The position numbers were made by a program, and so were the translations under genes. A stretch of DNA of 64,000 bases from Tragulus kanchil (taxonomy: Eukaryota; Chordata; Mammalia; Artiodactyla; Tragulidae): contig JAIOJX010000025.1 in the NCBI GenBank assembly GCA_022376925.1, positions 98,421,608-98,485,607 of the forward strand, given 5' to 3'. The notes beneath the pieces were generated by a model. The model was given only the letters and a program-made list of their open reading frames with translations. It had not been told where the DNA came from and made no database searches. Positions 1-11,530 of this stretch are shown piece after piece (position 1 is the first letter of the stretch; each line of letters begins with the position of its first letter).

Positions 1-2106
1 AGCATCATCGTCATAATCTATTGCCAACTGTGGACTGTTCCACAAAGCCAGTCTTGTAAAGTCACAGTTAACCCCACTTATCTAATTTTATCTACTGTAA
101 TAAAACACTTGGCCTCTTTCCCTATTTTCTAACAACATCACTGTCTTTGATCTAAAGCCTGGTATTTATATTTATATTTAGCATCTTCTTCTGAAGCTTC
201 CTTTTAAATGTTTATCCAATAATCATGGTTACATCAGGTACCAGTGGCACATACAAATCTTTTTTTTTTTTTTATAAAATTTTTCTTTCTTCTGTTTGAC
301 TCTTTAGAGAAGGAGAAGGAGGAGAGAGGAAATTGTCCTCATTCTTTCCTGGGATTCACAATTTATAAAAGTTTGTTGTTCTTGAAAAAGTCTTTTAAGA
401 TATTCAGTTCCCATAGCTGTTACAGCAGTAAGTGACTTATATTCATCAACAGAAATAACTTGGGTCCAATTGGAAGAACTTGAGGGACTCAAAGTAGCTC
501 AGTTGTTTTCTTTAGCTTTTCCATTTTGTATTTCAATTAATTTTCCCTCTGAAAAACATATAACAAGGAAACAAAAGGGTAAGACTATTTTATTTAAACA
601 GAAGTATCTAGGGAAAGAAAAAACCACAGATGTAAAAGTGAACAGACTATATACTTAATATATAAGTAAAATTTAATATATTTCAACTGGAGCATAGAAA
701 TTTTATCCATAGGCAGGAGAAACAGCCTTATATTAGGAATCACAAAATAAAAGGACATACATAAATTTACATATGCATACATATAACCATTAAAAATAGG
801 CCAAACACAATTTTAGCTTAAGAGAAATAATATTTTTGCTTCAATCATATACATATAAAGATAAAGTAATCATTTAATGTGTGTTAATTAAGTGTTTACT
901 ATGAGCTATGAAATACGAGAGCTTCTAGAAATGCAAACATACATAAAGAGAGCAAGATTGCCATCAGTTAAAAAAGTATTACAGATTTAACAAGGTTGAC
1001 AAGTTTCTGCGTATAGTACAATGTGCTGTTAAGTTCATTGTGATGATTTCCTTTTTCTCACACAAACCTTGCCAGGAAGGATTATCACTTTTGCACAATT
1101 TGTTGACAAAAGTGAAGTATAGAGACAGAGGAATCTTTTAGCATCATCGTCATAATCTATTGCCAACTGTGGACTGTTCCACAAAGCCAGTCTTGTAAAG
1201 TCACAGTTAACCCCACTTATCTAATTTTATCTACTGTAATAAAACACTTGGCCTCTTTCCCTATTTTCTAACAACATCACTGTCTTTGATCTAAAGCCTG
1301 GTATTTATATTTATATTTAGCATCTTCTTCTGAAGCTTCCTTTTAAATGTTTATCCAATAATCATGGTTACATCAGGTACCAGTGGCACATACAAATCTT
1401 TTTATTTTGTTTATAAAAATTTTTCTTTCTTCTGTTTGACTCTTTAGAGAAGGAGAAGGAGGAGAGAGGAAATTGTCCTCATTCTTTCCTGGGATTCACA
1501 ATTTATAAAAGTTTGTTGTTCTTGAAAAAGTCTTTTAAGATATTCAGTTCCCATAGCTGTTACAGCAGTAAGTGACTTATATTCATCAACAGAAATAACT
1601 TGGGTCCAATTGGAAGAACTTGAGGGACTCAAAGTAGCTCAGTTGTTTTCTTTAGCTTTTCCATTTTGTATTTCAATTAATTTTCCCTCTGAAAAACATA
1701 TAACAAGGAAACAAAAGGGTAAGACTATTTTATTTAAACAGAAGTATCTAGGGAAAGAAAAAACCACAGATGTAAAAGTGAACAGACTATATACTTAATA
1801 TATAAGTAAAATTTAATATATTTCAACTGGAGCATAGAAATTTTATCCATAGGCAGGAGAAACAGCCTTATATTAGGAATCACAAAATAAAAGGACATAC
1901 ATAAATTTACATATGCATACATATAACCATTAAAAATAGGCCAAACACAATTTTAGCTTAAGAGAAATAATATTTTTGCTTCAATCATATACATATAAAG
2001 ATAAAGTAATCATTTAATGTGTGTTAATTAAGTGTTTACTATGAGCTATGAAATACGAGAGCTTCTAGAAATGCAAACATACATAAAAGAGAGCAAGATT
2101 GCCATC
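1..2106. repeat. Ladder duplication D1 (start-to-start ~1139 b)
   Basis: Bases 1-965 recur almost unchanged at 1140-2106, in the same orientation. The first copy begins at or before the window edge. The copies differ in a T-rich run near 258-275 versus 1398-1411 and in one extra A near 2087. After both copies the sequence is scrambled, yet the same 19 bases reappear at 981-999 and 2133-2151, so the flanks are partly shared. A 140-base stretch (1000-1139) lies between this point and the second copy and is not repeated. Seen directly; the cause is inferred to be an assembly overlap. Confidence 0.93.
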
Positions 2107-2647
2107 TAAGAATTTAAATATAAGTGGAATATACAGATTTAACAAGGTTGATTTCAATCTATTTCTAAATAAATGATCAGTTGTTTTGAGAAGGGTTTAA
2201 TAACAGAAATAATTTAGCCCTATCTTCTCTACATTCCAAGGGAAAAAATTGGCATTTCATTGTAAGCCTACAAAAATATTTTGAAAATGCATTCTCTAAT
2301 TCTTTAAAATACCTTCTATCTGCAATCTGTATTTGTTACTCCCCACTGGGAATTTATATCAGACTTTAGAAGACATGTGAAAAAATATTTAGGGATAAAT
2401 ATATCAGAAATATTAAAGGATTAAGAAGTTAAGTTAAATATTTTTGCAGAAACAGTATAAGCTAAATCTGCTATATGTCAAGAAAACATAAGTAGTTAAT
2501 ATGAAATTAAGAACAAAGGTCTTACAGTCCTACTAGTCTGGAAACTAAATGATGCAAAATATTAGAAATGTTAGCATTTTAGTAGCATTCATTAGGTCAA
2601 TGGTATTTTATAATGTATAGAGCTATATAAATTTTTGAATTTGAGGC
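1..2647. other. AT-rich non-coding DNA, no recognised element
   Basis: Apart from duplication D1 I recognise no repeat family or gene here. Open frames of about 62 codons occur on both strands and recur in both D1 copies. They have biased hydrophobic or lysine-rich composition and look accidental. A short stretch near 1075-1135 faintly resembles the core of an antisense MIR, too weakly to call. Confidence 0.6.
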
Positions 2648-4851
2648 AGTCACTTCACATGCTGAAAACTGACAAAAGAACTCTCAGAAACGTACCATTT
2701 TAAAATGTATAAGCACTTTCAGTGATGAATGAAAAAGAATATTCACGGTTCTGTATGTTTGAAGAAATCTTTAGATACTTCAATGGATTTTTAGGAAGAA
2801 ATTAGGGAAGAAATTTAGGAAGAAATTAAGAGATGATTCCTGTGATTTTTAAGGTCAGGGAAAATTGAGAATCTGCCCAATTTGATGTCAAGAACTGAAA
2901 GGATTTTTTTTTCTCCCAACATCAGTAGTGACTGCTATAACTATTTTTTTTCCATTTTTTATTGGAATATAGTTGGTTTATAATGTTGTGTTAGTTTCAG
3001 GTATACAGCAAAGTGAATCAGTAGTACGAATACATATGTCCATTCATTTGTAGATTATTTTCCCATATAGGTCATTACAGTGTTGAATAGAGCTATCTGT
3101 GGTATACAGCAGATCCTTATCAGTTACCTACTTTATATATAGTAGTGTATATATGTCAATACCAACCTCCCAGTTTATCCCTCCTCCCTTACCCCGGGGA
3201 ACTATAACTTTGTTTTCTACATCTGTAACTCTTCCTGTTTTGTAAATAAGTTCATTTGTACACATTTTTTAGATTCCACCTATTTTTTTAGATTCCACTT
3301 ATTAGTGATATCGTATGATATTTACCTTTCTCTATTTGACTTACTTCACCACTTCACTCAGGATGACAGTCTCTACATCCATCCATCCATGTTGCTGCTA
3401 ATGGCATTATGTCACTTTTTTGACTGAGTAATACTCCATTGTGTATAGGTACCACATCTTCCTTATCCATTCCTCTGGCAATGAACACTTTGGTTGCTTC
3501 CATGTGTTGGCTATTCTATATAACGCTGCTAAGAATATATAGGTACAGGTATCTTTTATAGTTTTGTCAGCATATATGTCCAGGAGTGAGATGGCTGGGT
3601 CATATGGCAGTTCTAGTTTTAGTTTCTTAAGGACCCTCCATACTGTTCTCTAGTGGATTTTACCGATTTACACTCTCATCAAGAGTGTACGAGCATTCTC
3701 TTTCCTGCCCCTCTCCAGCATTTACTGCTTGTAGATTCTTTTGATGATAGTCACTTCACATGCTGAAAACTGACAAAAGAACTCTCAGAAACGTACCATT
3801 TTAAAATGTATAAGCACTTTCAGTGATGAATGAAAAGAATATTCACGGTTCTGTATGTTTGAAGAAATCTTTAGATACTTCAATGGATTTTTAGGAAGAA
3901 ATTAGGGAAGAAATTTAGGAAGAAATTAAGAGATGATTCCTGTGATTTTTAAGGTCAGGGAAAATTGAGAATCTGCCCAATTTGATGTCAAGAACTGAAA
4001 GGATTTTTTTTTCTCCCAACATCAGTAGTGACTGCTATAACTATTTTTTTTCCATTTTTTATTGGAATATAGTTGGTTTATAATGTTGTGTTAGTTTCAG
4101 GTATACAGCAAAGTGAATCAGTAGTACGAATACATATGTCCATTCATTTGTAGATTATTTTCCCATATAGGTCATTACAGTGTTGAATAGAGCTATCTGT
4201 GGTATACAGCAGATCCTTATCAGTTACCTACTTTATATATAGTAGTGTATATATGTCAATACCAACCTCCCAGTTTATCCCTCCTCCCTTACCCCCGGGT
4301 AACTATAACTTTGTTTTCTACATCTGTAACTCTTCCTGTTTTGTAAATAAGTTCATTTGTACACATTTTTTAGATTCCACCTATTTTTTTAGATTCCACT
4401 TATTAGTGATATCGTATGATATTTACCTTTCTCTATTTGACTTACTTCACCACTTCACTCAGGATGACAGTCTCTACATCCATCCATCCATGTTGCTGCT
4501 AATGGCATTATGTCACTTTTTTGACTGAGTAATACTCCATTGTGTATAGGTACCACATCTTCCTTATCCATTCCTCTGGCAATGAACACTTTGGTTGCTT
4601 CCATGTGTTGGCTATTCTATATAACGCTGCTAAGAATATATAGGTACAGGTATCTTTTATAGTTTTGTCAGCATATATGTCCAGGAGTGAGATGGCTGGG
4701 TCATATGGCAGTTCTAGTTTTAGTTTCTTAAGGCCTCTCCATACTGTTCTCTAGTGGATTTTACCGATTTACACTCTCATCAAGAGTGTACGAGCATTCT
4801 CTTTCCTGCCCCCCTCTCCAGCATTTACTGCTTGTAGATTCTTTTGATGAT
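2648..4851. repeat. Ladder duplication D2 (~1101 b)
   Basis: 2648-3748 is repeated directly at 3749-4851 with no spacer. The junction has a 5-base microhomology (agtca): the second copy runs on into the L1 continuation at 4852 while the first jumps back to 2648. Differences are mostly homopolymer length: runs of A near 2731, of C and G near 3193, and of C near 3708 versus 4809. Confidence 0.95.
2943..3748 (-). mobile_element. L1 LINE 3' end, antisense (first partial copy)
   Basis: After a T run at 2943-2951 the plus strand reads as the reverse complement of a cetartiodactyl L1 3' UTR and the end of ORF2. Landmarks are the 'taccacatcttcc' stretch near 3450 and the 'atggctgggtcatatggc' stretch near 3590. 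The T run is the poly(A) tail in reverse. The copy is cut by the D2 junction at 3748. It is a fossil with no open reading frame. Confidence 0.85.
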
Positions 4852-4930
4852 AGTCATTCTGACCAGTGTGAGGTGATACCTCACTGTAGTTTTGAGTTAC
4901 ATTTTTATAACACTTAGTGATGTTGAGCAA
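4043..4930 (-). mobile_element. L1 LINE 3' end, antisense (most complete copy)
   Basis: This is the same element as at 2943 but uninterrupted, from the reversed poly(A) at 4043-4051 to the 5' truncation near 4930, just after 'tgatgttgagca'. That motif belongs to the C-terminal ORF2 coding region of mammalian L1. About 890 bases remain, so the insertion was heavily 5'-truncated. No target-site duplication was identified. A third partial copy, made by D3, lies at 5614-6010. Confidence 0.87.
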
Positions 4931-5613
4931 ACGCCTTCAATCCTCTTGTTGCAGGTGAACTGAGGGACTGATTATTAAGTCTATAGTAAGGAAGAGTGAG
5001 TGGCATTGCCCACTGCATTACAAAAACTTCTTTTTATGCACCTGAAAATGAATTTCCTTCTAATCTTAGTCATTCTTTCCCTTAAGAATTGTTTCATTTT
5101 ACTTGAAAAGATATTTTGTTTTCTAAAACCAATTACGATTCCTTGTATACACTAGTGGCAAGAAAGTTTAGATGTAAGTAAAACACTACTATGAGGAATG
5201 AAAAATTGGAGCAGGGACGTAGGAAGCCATGTTTGGTTGCCAGAGGAATTTATTTGTCCCATAAATGTGTGGTATTGTATAAACTCTGGAGAATCAGAAA
5301 TTTTACAAACACATGTACAGGGAATACACATAAAATTTTTACAAAAGTAAACCTGTAGTCTAACCACACTTGGCTAGAGTGAGTTCCCATTAAAGGGAAT
5401 AATTGAGCAAAGTCTTCACTATCCACATTACCTTCTATTGGCCCACTTGACTCATTTACATCATCTGCCTGCTTCCCATTAACTATTTGGTTTTGTGCCC
5501 TTTGCTTTTTGGTATATGTTTTCCTCATTTCTACCTCAATTTTATATTATTTTTCTTATTTATTTACTTCCCTTTCATTTTACCTAATTTTATTTTTTTT
5601 ATTTTTCTTATTT
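4931..5613. other. Unique DNA with a coding-like antisense frame
   Basis: No repeat was recognised. On the minus strand, 5528 down to 5250 holds an uninterrupted 92-codon frame. Its first ~55 residues are rich in K, Q, N, D, E and S, unlike typical non-coding translation; the remainder is hydrophobic. An in-frame stop lies shortly upstream of the ATG, and I see no canonical splice donor at the change in composition. I do not recognise the protein. The frame recurs at 6331-6609 through D3. Confidence 0.4.
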
Positions 5614-6010
5614 AATACTCCATTGTGTATAGGTACCACATCTTCCTTATCCATTCCTCTGGCAATGAACACTTTGGTTGCTTCCATGTGTTGGCTATTC
5701 TATATAACGCTGCTAAGAATATATAGGTACAGGTATCTTTTATAGTTTTGTCAGCATATATGTCAGGAGTGAGATGGCTGGGTCATATGGCAGTTCTAGT
5801 TTTAGTTTCTTAAGGCCTCCATACTGTTCTCTAGTGGATTTTACCGATTTACACTCTCATCAAGAGTGTACGAGCATTCTCTTTCCTGCCCCCCTCTCCA
5901 GCATTTACTGCTTGTAGATTCTTTTGATGATAGTCATTCTGACCAGTGTGAGGTGATACCTCACTGTAGTTTTGAGTTACATTTTTATAACACTTAGTGA
6001 TGTTGAGCAA
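5614..6010 (-). mobile_element. L1 LINE 3' fragment, antisense (third copy)
   Basis: This is the part of the 4043-4930 element carried into the second copy of D3. It lacks the poly(A)-proximal half and begins abruptly at the D3 junction, so it is not an independent insertion. Confidence 0.82.
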
Positions 6011-7020
6011 ACGCCTTCAATCCTCTTGTTGCAGGTGAACTGAGGGACTGATTATTAAGTCTATAGTAAGGAAGAGTGAGTGGCATTGCCCACTGCATTA
6101 CAAAAACTTCTTTTTATGCACCTGAAAATGAATTTCCTTCTAATCTTAGTCATTCTTTCCCTTAAGAATTGTTTCATTTTACTTGAAAAGATATTTTGTT
6201 TTCTAAAACCAATTACGATTCCTTGTATACACTAGTGGCAAGAAAGTTTAGATGTAAGTAAAACACTACTATGAGGAATGAAAAATTGGAGCAGGGACGT
6301 AGGAAGCCATGTTTGGTTGCCAGAGGGAATTTATTTGTCCCATAAATGTGTGGTATTGTATAAACTCTGGAGAATCAGAAATTTTACAAACACATGTACA
6401 GGGAATACACATAAAATTTTTACAAAAGTAAACCTGTAGTCTAACCACACTTGGCTAGAGTGAGTTCCCATTAAAGGGAATAATTGAGCAAAGTCTTCAC
6501 TATCCACATTACCTTCTATTGGCCCACTTGACTCATTTACATCATCTGCCTGCTTCCCATTAACTATTTGGTTTTGTGCCCTTTGCTTTTTGGTATATGT
6601 TTTCCTCATTTCTACCTCAATTTTATATTATTTTTCTTATTTATTTACTTCCCTTTCATTTTTACCTAATTTATAATATTTTCCTATGTTTTATTGGTTT
6701 TCAATCCTAGTAAAAGTTGAGGTATCAATAAAAGAAGCAAATGCTGATTAAGTGTGACTTAACATTTTACCCAGTTAAGTATTTCCATATTTCTTTTGCT
6801 TGAAACATTCTATTGCATATTTGTTTTGTTTTTGTTTTTACTTTTTAAGGCTATTTCAAATTCTTTCCAAAATGAGATAAGGGACTCTTATAAAGCCAAC
6901 CTTAACTTTTTAAAAATCAAATTTTTTACCAATGCTGTCTTTAGTCATTTCCACAGGATCCTACAGATGATCCCACTTGGCTGAAACATGGTCACAGAAG
7001 CACAGACAAATACATGAATG
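6011..7020. other. Unique AT-rich DNA
   Basis: No gene or repeat family was recognised. Much of this stretch is the D3 second copy of 4931-5592, followed by sequence shared with 7591-8105 through D4. A 62-codon plus-strand frame at 6796-6984 (again at 7881-8069) is hydrophobic and probably accidental. Confidence 0.5.
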
Positions 7021-7588
7021 TGATGGTTAATTTTACGTGTCAACTTGGATAGGCCATGGGTTGCCCAGATGTTTGGTCAAATATGTCCTGGGTATTTCTA
7101 TGACAGTGTTTTGGACGAGATGACCATTCCAATTGGTAGTTTTTGAGTAGGTTGCCTTCATGGGCCTTCCTAGGGTGCTCAGCACTAAAGAATCCACCTG
7201 CAATGCAGTAACCACAGGAGAAATGGGTTCTGTCTCTGGGTTGTGCCAAGATTCCCTGGAGGAGGGCATGGTAACCCACTCCAGTATTCTTGCTGGGAGA
7301 ATCCCATGGACAGAGGAGTCTGGTGAGTTACAGTCCATAGGGTCACAAAGAGTCAGACATAACTGAAGCAACTTTGTATGCATGCAGATTGCCCTCATAA
7401 TGTCAATGGGTCTTATCCAATCAATTGAAAAACAGAACCCAATATAACAAAAATATTGGACTATCTTAAATAAGAGAGAATTTTCCACCAGACAGTTTTC
7501 AGACTTCATCTGTATTATGGGCTCATCTTTATCCTATAGCAAACTTCCTTTAGACTGAAACTACAGCATCATCTCTCTTGGGTCTCCA
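7021..7588 (+). repeat. Ancient LTR-like interspersed repeat, split by a SINE (first copy)
   Basis: Starts with 'tgatggttaattttacgtg' and matches a common old mammalian repeat that begins with TG and ends 'tctggagaac..actaa'. I cannot name the family with certainty. The element runs 7021-7161, is interrupted by a Bov-tA SINE and resumes at 7389. It is cut at 7588 by the D4 junction; the whole element is at 8106-8834. Confidence 0.6.
7162..7388 (+). mobile_element. Bov-tA-type SINE
   Basis: Ruminant tRNA-derived SINE with a BovB-like 3' part. Landmarks are a tRNA-like head with 'aagaatccacctgcaatgca', then 'cactccagtattcttgc', 'aatcccatggacagagga' and 'gtcacaaagagtcagacat'. It is flanked by 10-base direct repeats with one mismatch (7152-7161 and 7389-7398), which supports insertion into the LTR-like repeat. 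Frames here (for example 7033-7509 minus) are SINE translations, not genes. Confidence 0.88.
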
Positions 7589-8246
7589 CTACATTACCTT
7601 CTATTGGCCCACTTGACTCATTTACATCATCTGCCTGCTTCCCATTAACTATTTGGTTTTGTGCCCTTTGCTTTTTGGTATATGTTTTCCTCATTTCTAC
7701 CTCAATTTTATATTATTTTTCTTATTTATTTACTTCGCTTTCATTTTTACCTAATTTATAATATTTTCCTATGTTTTATTGGTTTTCAATCCTAGTAAAA
7801 GTTGAGGTATCAATAAAAGAAGCAAATGCTGATTAAGTGTGACTTAACATTTTACCCAGTTAAGTATTTCCATATTTCTTTTGCTTGAAACATTCTATTG
7901 CATATTTGTTTTGTTTTTGTTTTTACTTTTTAAGGCTATTTCAAATTCTTTCCAAAATGAGATAAGGGACTCTTATAAAGCCAACCTTAACTTTTTAAAA
8001 ATCAAATTTTTTACCAATGCTGTCTTTAGTCATTTCCACAGGATCCTACAGATGATCCCACTTGGCTGAAACATGGTCACAGAAGCACAGACAAATACAT
8101 GAATGTGATGGTTAATTTTACGTGTCAACTTGGATAGGCCATGGGTTGCCCAGATGTTTGGTCAAATATGTCCTGGGTATTTCTATGACAGTGTTTTGGA
8201 CGAGATGACCATTCCAATTGGTAGTTTTTGAGTAGGTTGCCTTCAT

Positions 8247-8473
8247 GGGCCTTCCTAGGGTGCTCAGCACTAAAGAATCCACCTGCAATGCAGTAACCAC
8301 AGGAGAAATGGGTTCTGTCTCTGGGTTGTGCCAAGATTCCCTGGAGGAGGGCATGGTAACCCACTCCAGTATTCTTGCTGGGAGAATCCCATGGACAGAG
8401 GAGTCTGGTGAGTTACAGTCCATAGGGTCACAAAGAGTCAGACATAACTGAAGCAACTTTGTATGCATGCAGA
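8247..8473 (+). mobile_element. Bov-tA-type SINE (D4 copy)
   Basis: Duplicate of the SINE at 7162 produced by D4, with the same flanking 10-base near-perfect repeats at 8237-8246 and 8474-8483. It is not an independent retroposition. Confidence 0.88.
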
Positions 8474-8756
8474 TTGCCCTCATAATGTCAATGGGTCTTA
8501 TCCAATCAATTGAAAAACAGAACCCAATATAACAAAAATATTGGACTATCTTAAATAAGAGAGAATTTTCCACCAGACAGTTTTCAGACTTCATCTGTAT
8601 TATGGGCTCATCTTTATCCTATAGCAAACTTCCTTTAGACTGAAACTACAGCATCATCTCTCTTGGGTCTCCAGGCTGTAATCCCACCCTTCAGGTTGGA
8701 CTTGCTGACAACCATGGTCACATAAGGCAATTCCTTATAGTCTCTCTTGTTCTATC

Positions 8757-8794
8757 TACACACACACACAGAGAGACACACACACACACACACT
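8757..8794. repeat. (CA)n with (GA) interruption microsatellite
   Basis: Two CA runs flank a short GAGAGA block. The D5 copy at 9889-9928 has a different repeat number, as expected from slippage or sequencing error. Confidence 0.9.
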
Positions 8795-8991
8795 CTATTA
8801 GTTCTGTTTCTCTGGAGAACTTTGACTAAAATAGTGAGTTCAGATTTTCTTATTTAACTGAACTTTCTCATTAGATAACCATCTGACTATCACAAGATTT
8901 CATGTCAACTATGTTTTTTACTTCTTTAAAGTCTGCAGTGGATGCTGCTGGCATTCTTGAGCGCTCAGTGCTTGTTTCATTCTCTTTTTTG

Positions 8992-9256
8992 GGCACTTTT
9001 ATTGGTCTTTCATTTATTTATTTTCATCCATTTTCATCCATCTTTGTTCTGTGGCCTGTGTGGGCCTCCCATTGCAGTGGCCTTTCCTGTAGCAGAACAC
9101 CAGCTCTGGGCGCATGTGCTCCAGAGTGCTACCTCATAATTTGACACTCTGTTCCAGACGCTCTGAGGCAAGTGGGATCTTCCCAGGCCAGGGATTGAAC
9201 TGGTGCCCCTTGCAGTGCAAATCAGACTGTCTACTCACTGGACCACCAGGGAAGCC
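8992..9256 (-). mobile_element. CHR-type tRNA SINE, short form, antisense
   Basis: Reverse complement of the CHR-like SINE. The tRNA head end ('ccaccagggaagcc') is at 9243-9256 and the tail ('cacttttattggtctttca') at 8995. The B-box equivalent reads as 'gggattgaac' in reverse near 9191. Many CpG sites have decayed, which suggests an older copy. The D5 copy is at 10124-10389. Confidence 0.88.
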
Positions 9257-9373
9257 ATCATTCTCTCTTTTTGTAAAGTTGCTATTTATTGAGCCCTTTC
9301 TAAGATTGGGAAATTATAGCAGTGAATTACATAGCTTAACCATCTTGATCATTTCAGACTGTTTCAATAAAAA

Positions 9374-9611
9374 TGTCATAAACTGGGTGGTTTAAACATC
9401 AAATATATCACAATTATAAATATCAAAATTCTAGTGAATAGATAGTGCAAGCTTAAGGTACTAACAGATGAGGTGTTTGACAAGAGCCTTCTTCCTGGTT
9501 CATAGGTGGACATGATTTCCCAGTGTTCTCATGTGGCATACTAATCCCTTTCCTGAGTGTTCTATCTTCATGAGTTAATTATCCACCATGTTCCAGACCC
9601 TAATACCATCA
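9374..9611 (-). mobile_element. MaLR-type LTR, antisense (truncated by D5)
   Basis: Plus-strand landmarks read as a MaLR (MST/MLT1-like) LTR in reverse: 'actgggtggtttaaac' near 9383, 'cttcctggttcatagg' near 9490 and 'ccctaataccatcac' at the cut. The D5 junction removes the remainder; the fuller copy is at 10507-10800. Confidence 0.65.
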
Positions 9612-10123
9612 CATAATGTCAATGGGTCTTATCCAATCAATTGAAAAACAGAACCCAATATAACAAAAATATTGGACTATCTTAAATAAGAGAGAATTTT
9701 CCACCAGACAGTTTTCAGACTTCATCTGTATTATGGGCTCATCTTTATCCTATAGCAAACTTCCTTTAGACTGAAACTACAGCATCATCTCTCTTGGGTC
9801 TCCAGGCTGTAATCCCACCCTTCAGGTTGGACTTGCTGACAACCATGGTCACATAAGGCAATTCCTTATAGTCTCTCTTGTTCTATCTACACACACACAC
9901 AGAGAGACACACACACACACACACACTCTATTAGTTCTGTTTCTCTGGAGAACTTTGACTAAAATAGTGAGTTCAGATTTTCTTATTTAACTGAACTTTC
10001 TCATTAGATAACCATCTGACTATCACAAGATTTCATGTCAACTATGTTTTTTACTTCTTTAAAGTCTGCAGTGGATGCTGCTGGCATTCTTGAGCGCTCA
10101 GTGCTTGTTTCATTCTCTTTTTT

Positions 10124-10389
10124 GGGCACTTTTATTGGTCTTTCATTTATTTATTTTCATCCATTTTCATCCATCTTTGTTCTGTGGCCTGTGTGGGCCT
10201 CCCATTGCAGTGGCCTTTCCTGTAGCAGAACACCAGCTCTGGGCGCATGTGCTCCAGAGTGCTACCTCATAATTTGACACTCTGTTCCAGACGCTCTGAG
10301 GCAAGTGGGATCTTCCCAGGCCAGGGATTGAACTGGTGCCCCTTGCAGTGCAAATCAGACTGTCTACTCACTGGACCACCAGGGAAGCC
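10124..10389 (-). mobile_element. CHR-type tRNA SINE, short form, antisense (D5 copy)
   Basis: Near-identical duplicate of the element at 8992-9256 carried by D5. Confidence 0.87.
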
Positions 10390-10506
10390 ATCATTCTCTC
10401 TTTTTGTAAAGTTGCTATTTATTGAGCCCTTTCTAAGATTGGGAAATTATAGCAGTGAATTACATAGCTTAACCATCTTGATCATTTCAGACTGTTTCAA
10501 TAAAAA

Positions 10507-10800
10507 TGTCATAAACTGGGTGGTTTAAACATCAAATATATCACAATTATAAATATCAAAATTCTAGTGAATAGATAGTGCAAGCTTAAGGTACTAACAG
10601 ATGAGGTGTTTGACAAGAGCCTTCTTCCTGGTTCATAGGTGGACATGATTTCCCAGTGTTCTCATGTGGCATACTAATCCCTTTCCTGAGTGTTCTATCT
10701 TCATGAGTTAATTATCCACCATGTTCCAGACCCTAATACCATCACACTGGGGACTTTGACTTATGAATTGTGAAGGGAACCTAAACTCCAGTCCACAACA
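10507..10800 (-). mobile_element. MaLR-type solo LTR, antisense
   Basis: Fuller version of the LTR at 9374, continuing past 'ataccatcacactgggg' to 'agtccacaaca', the classic MaLR edge in reverse. It is an endogenous-retrovirus-like relic with no internal region and no open frame. Confidence 0.68.
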
Positions 10801-10807
10801 TTAACGC

Positions 10808-10965
10808 TGTTTCATTTAATTCATTCAATAACCCTGGAAGTTAGGTATTATTGTCTTCTTTTTAAAGATGAGTCAACTGAGATTAGAGAAGTTAAGTAAC
10901 TTTCCCAAGGAAGTGCTTCAGTCCAGGCTGATCCCAAGTTGAGTTACTTGAAGAAACATGCTGTT
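10808..10965 (-). mobile_element. MIR SINE, antisense
   Basis: The plus strand reads as reversed MIR core: 'tcatttaattcattcaataa', then 'aggtattattgtct', then 'aagttaagtaactttccca'. This is an ancient tRNA-derived SINE shared across mammals. It is strongly diverged and has no target-site duplication. Confidence 0.75.
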
Positions 10966-11185
10966 TTCCCTTCTTCCACATTTGTAAGTTACCTCTCTGA
11001 AGAAGAAATTTCTTGCCCCAAAAGCAATGGCAAGACCTGATAATTTTAAGACTAGTACTAATGACTGGAAAGTTTCAAAGTGAACTGATCATATGATGAA
11101 ATTCTAGTAGCAAAACAAATTTATGTAAGTAGACTAGGCAAATGGGAAAAAGGAATATTTTGTCTCCTTTCTAAAAGAAAAATAA

Positions 11186-11447
11186 GACTTCCCTGGTGGT
11201 CCAGTAGGTAAAGAGTCTGCTTTGCACTTCAAGGGGCACCAGTTCAATCCCTGGCCTAGGGAGATCCCATCTGCCATGGAGTGGCTGGACTGGTGTGTCC
11301 AATTACAAGCCAACACTCTGGAGTGCACGGACCCAGAGCCAGTACTCTGCGACAAGGGAAGTCACTGCGATGGTAGGCCTACACAGGCCAAAGAATAAAG
11401 ATGGATGAAAACTAACTAAATAAATAAAGGCCAAAATTTAAAAAATA
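11186..11447 (+). mobile_element. CHR-type tRNA SINE, short form
   Basis: Begins 'gacttccctggtggtccag' and carries an A-box-like 'tggtccagtaggta' and a B-box-like 'agttcaatccc'. It ends with the 'aggccaaagaataaagatgg' motif and A/T-rich simple tail sequence. Diverged, CpG-poor older copy. Confidence 0.86.
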
Positions 11448-11530
11448 AAATATATAGCCATTTGACACCCATTAGATAACATACTTTTCTTTTAAATGAC
11501 AATAGCCTCTTATTATTAAAACTAAACGTA

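Larger units (their letters stand above)
4531..6673. repeat. Ladder duplication D3 (~1083 b)
   Basis: 4531-5592 recurs at 5614-6673. The first copy degenerates after 'tacctaattt' into a 21-base T-rich filler (5593-5613) before jumping back. Because D3 starts inside the second copy of D2, the L1 piece at 4531-4851 exists three times in the window (about 3431-3748, 4531-4851 and 5614-5931). Small C-run differences separate the three copies near 3653, 4735 and 5817. Confidence 0.94.
6506..8673. repeat. Ladder duplication D4 (~1085 b)
   Basis: 6506-7588 recurs at 7591-8673 with a 2-base filler at 7589-7590. The copies are essentially identical across a nested Bov-tA SINE and its LTR-like host. 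D4 starts inside the second copy of D3, so 6506-6673 also has three copies in the window. Confidence 0.95.
8106..8834 (+). repeat. Ancient LTR-like repeat, complete but SINE-split (second copy)
   Basis: Full-length version of the element at 7021: 8106-8246, then the SINE at 8247-8473, then 8474-8834. Its 3' part contains a (CA)n/(GA)n microsatellite at 8757-8794 and ends 'ctctggagaactttgact'. The 3' half appears again at 9612-9967 through D5. The family name is uncertain; the TG start suggests an LTR. Confidence 0.62.
8481..10744. repeat. Ladder duplication D5 (~1131 b)
   Basis: 8481-9611 recurs at 9612-10744, abutting, with about 2 bases of junction homology (ca). The dinucleotide repeat is about two bases longer in the second copy (9889-9928). 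The unit carries part of the LTR-like repeat, an antisense CHR SINE and the start of an antisense MaLR LTR. Confidence 0.95.

Noticed and set aside
7033..7509. 158-codon minus-strand frame (again at 8118-8594)
   Set aside because: It is the antisense reading of a Bov-tA SINE and its LTR-like host; the translation is the familiar SINE-derived peptide.
10507..10800. Provirus
   Set aside because: All LTRs in the window (10507, 27540, 33906, 55648, 59387) are solitary and decayed; no gag, pol or env-like internal sequence adjoins any of them.
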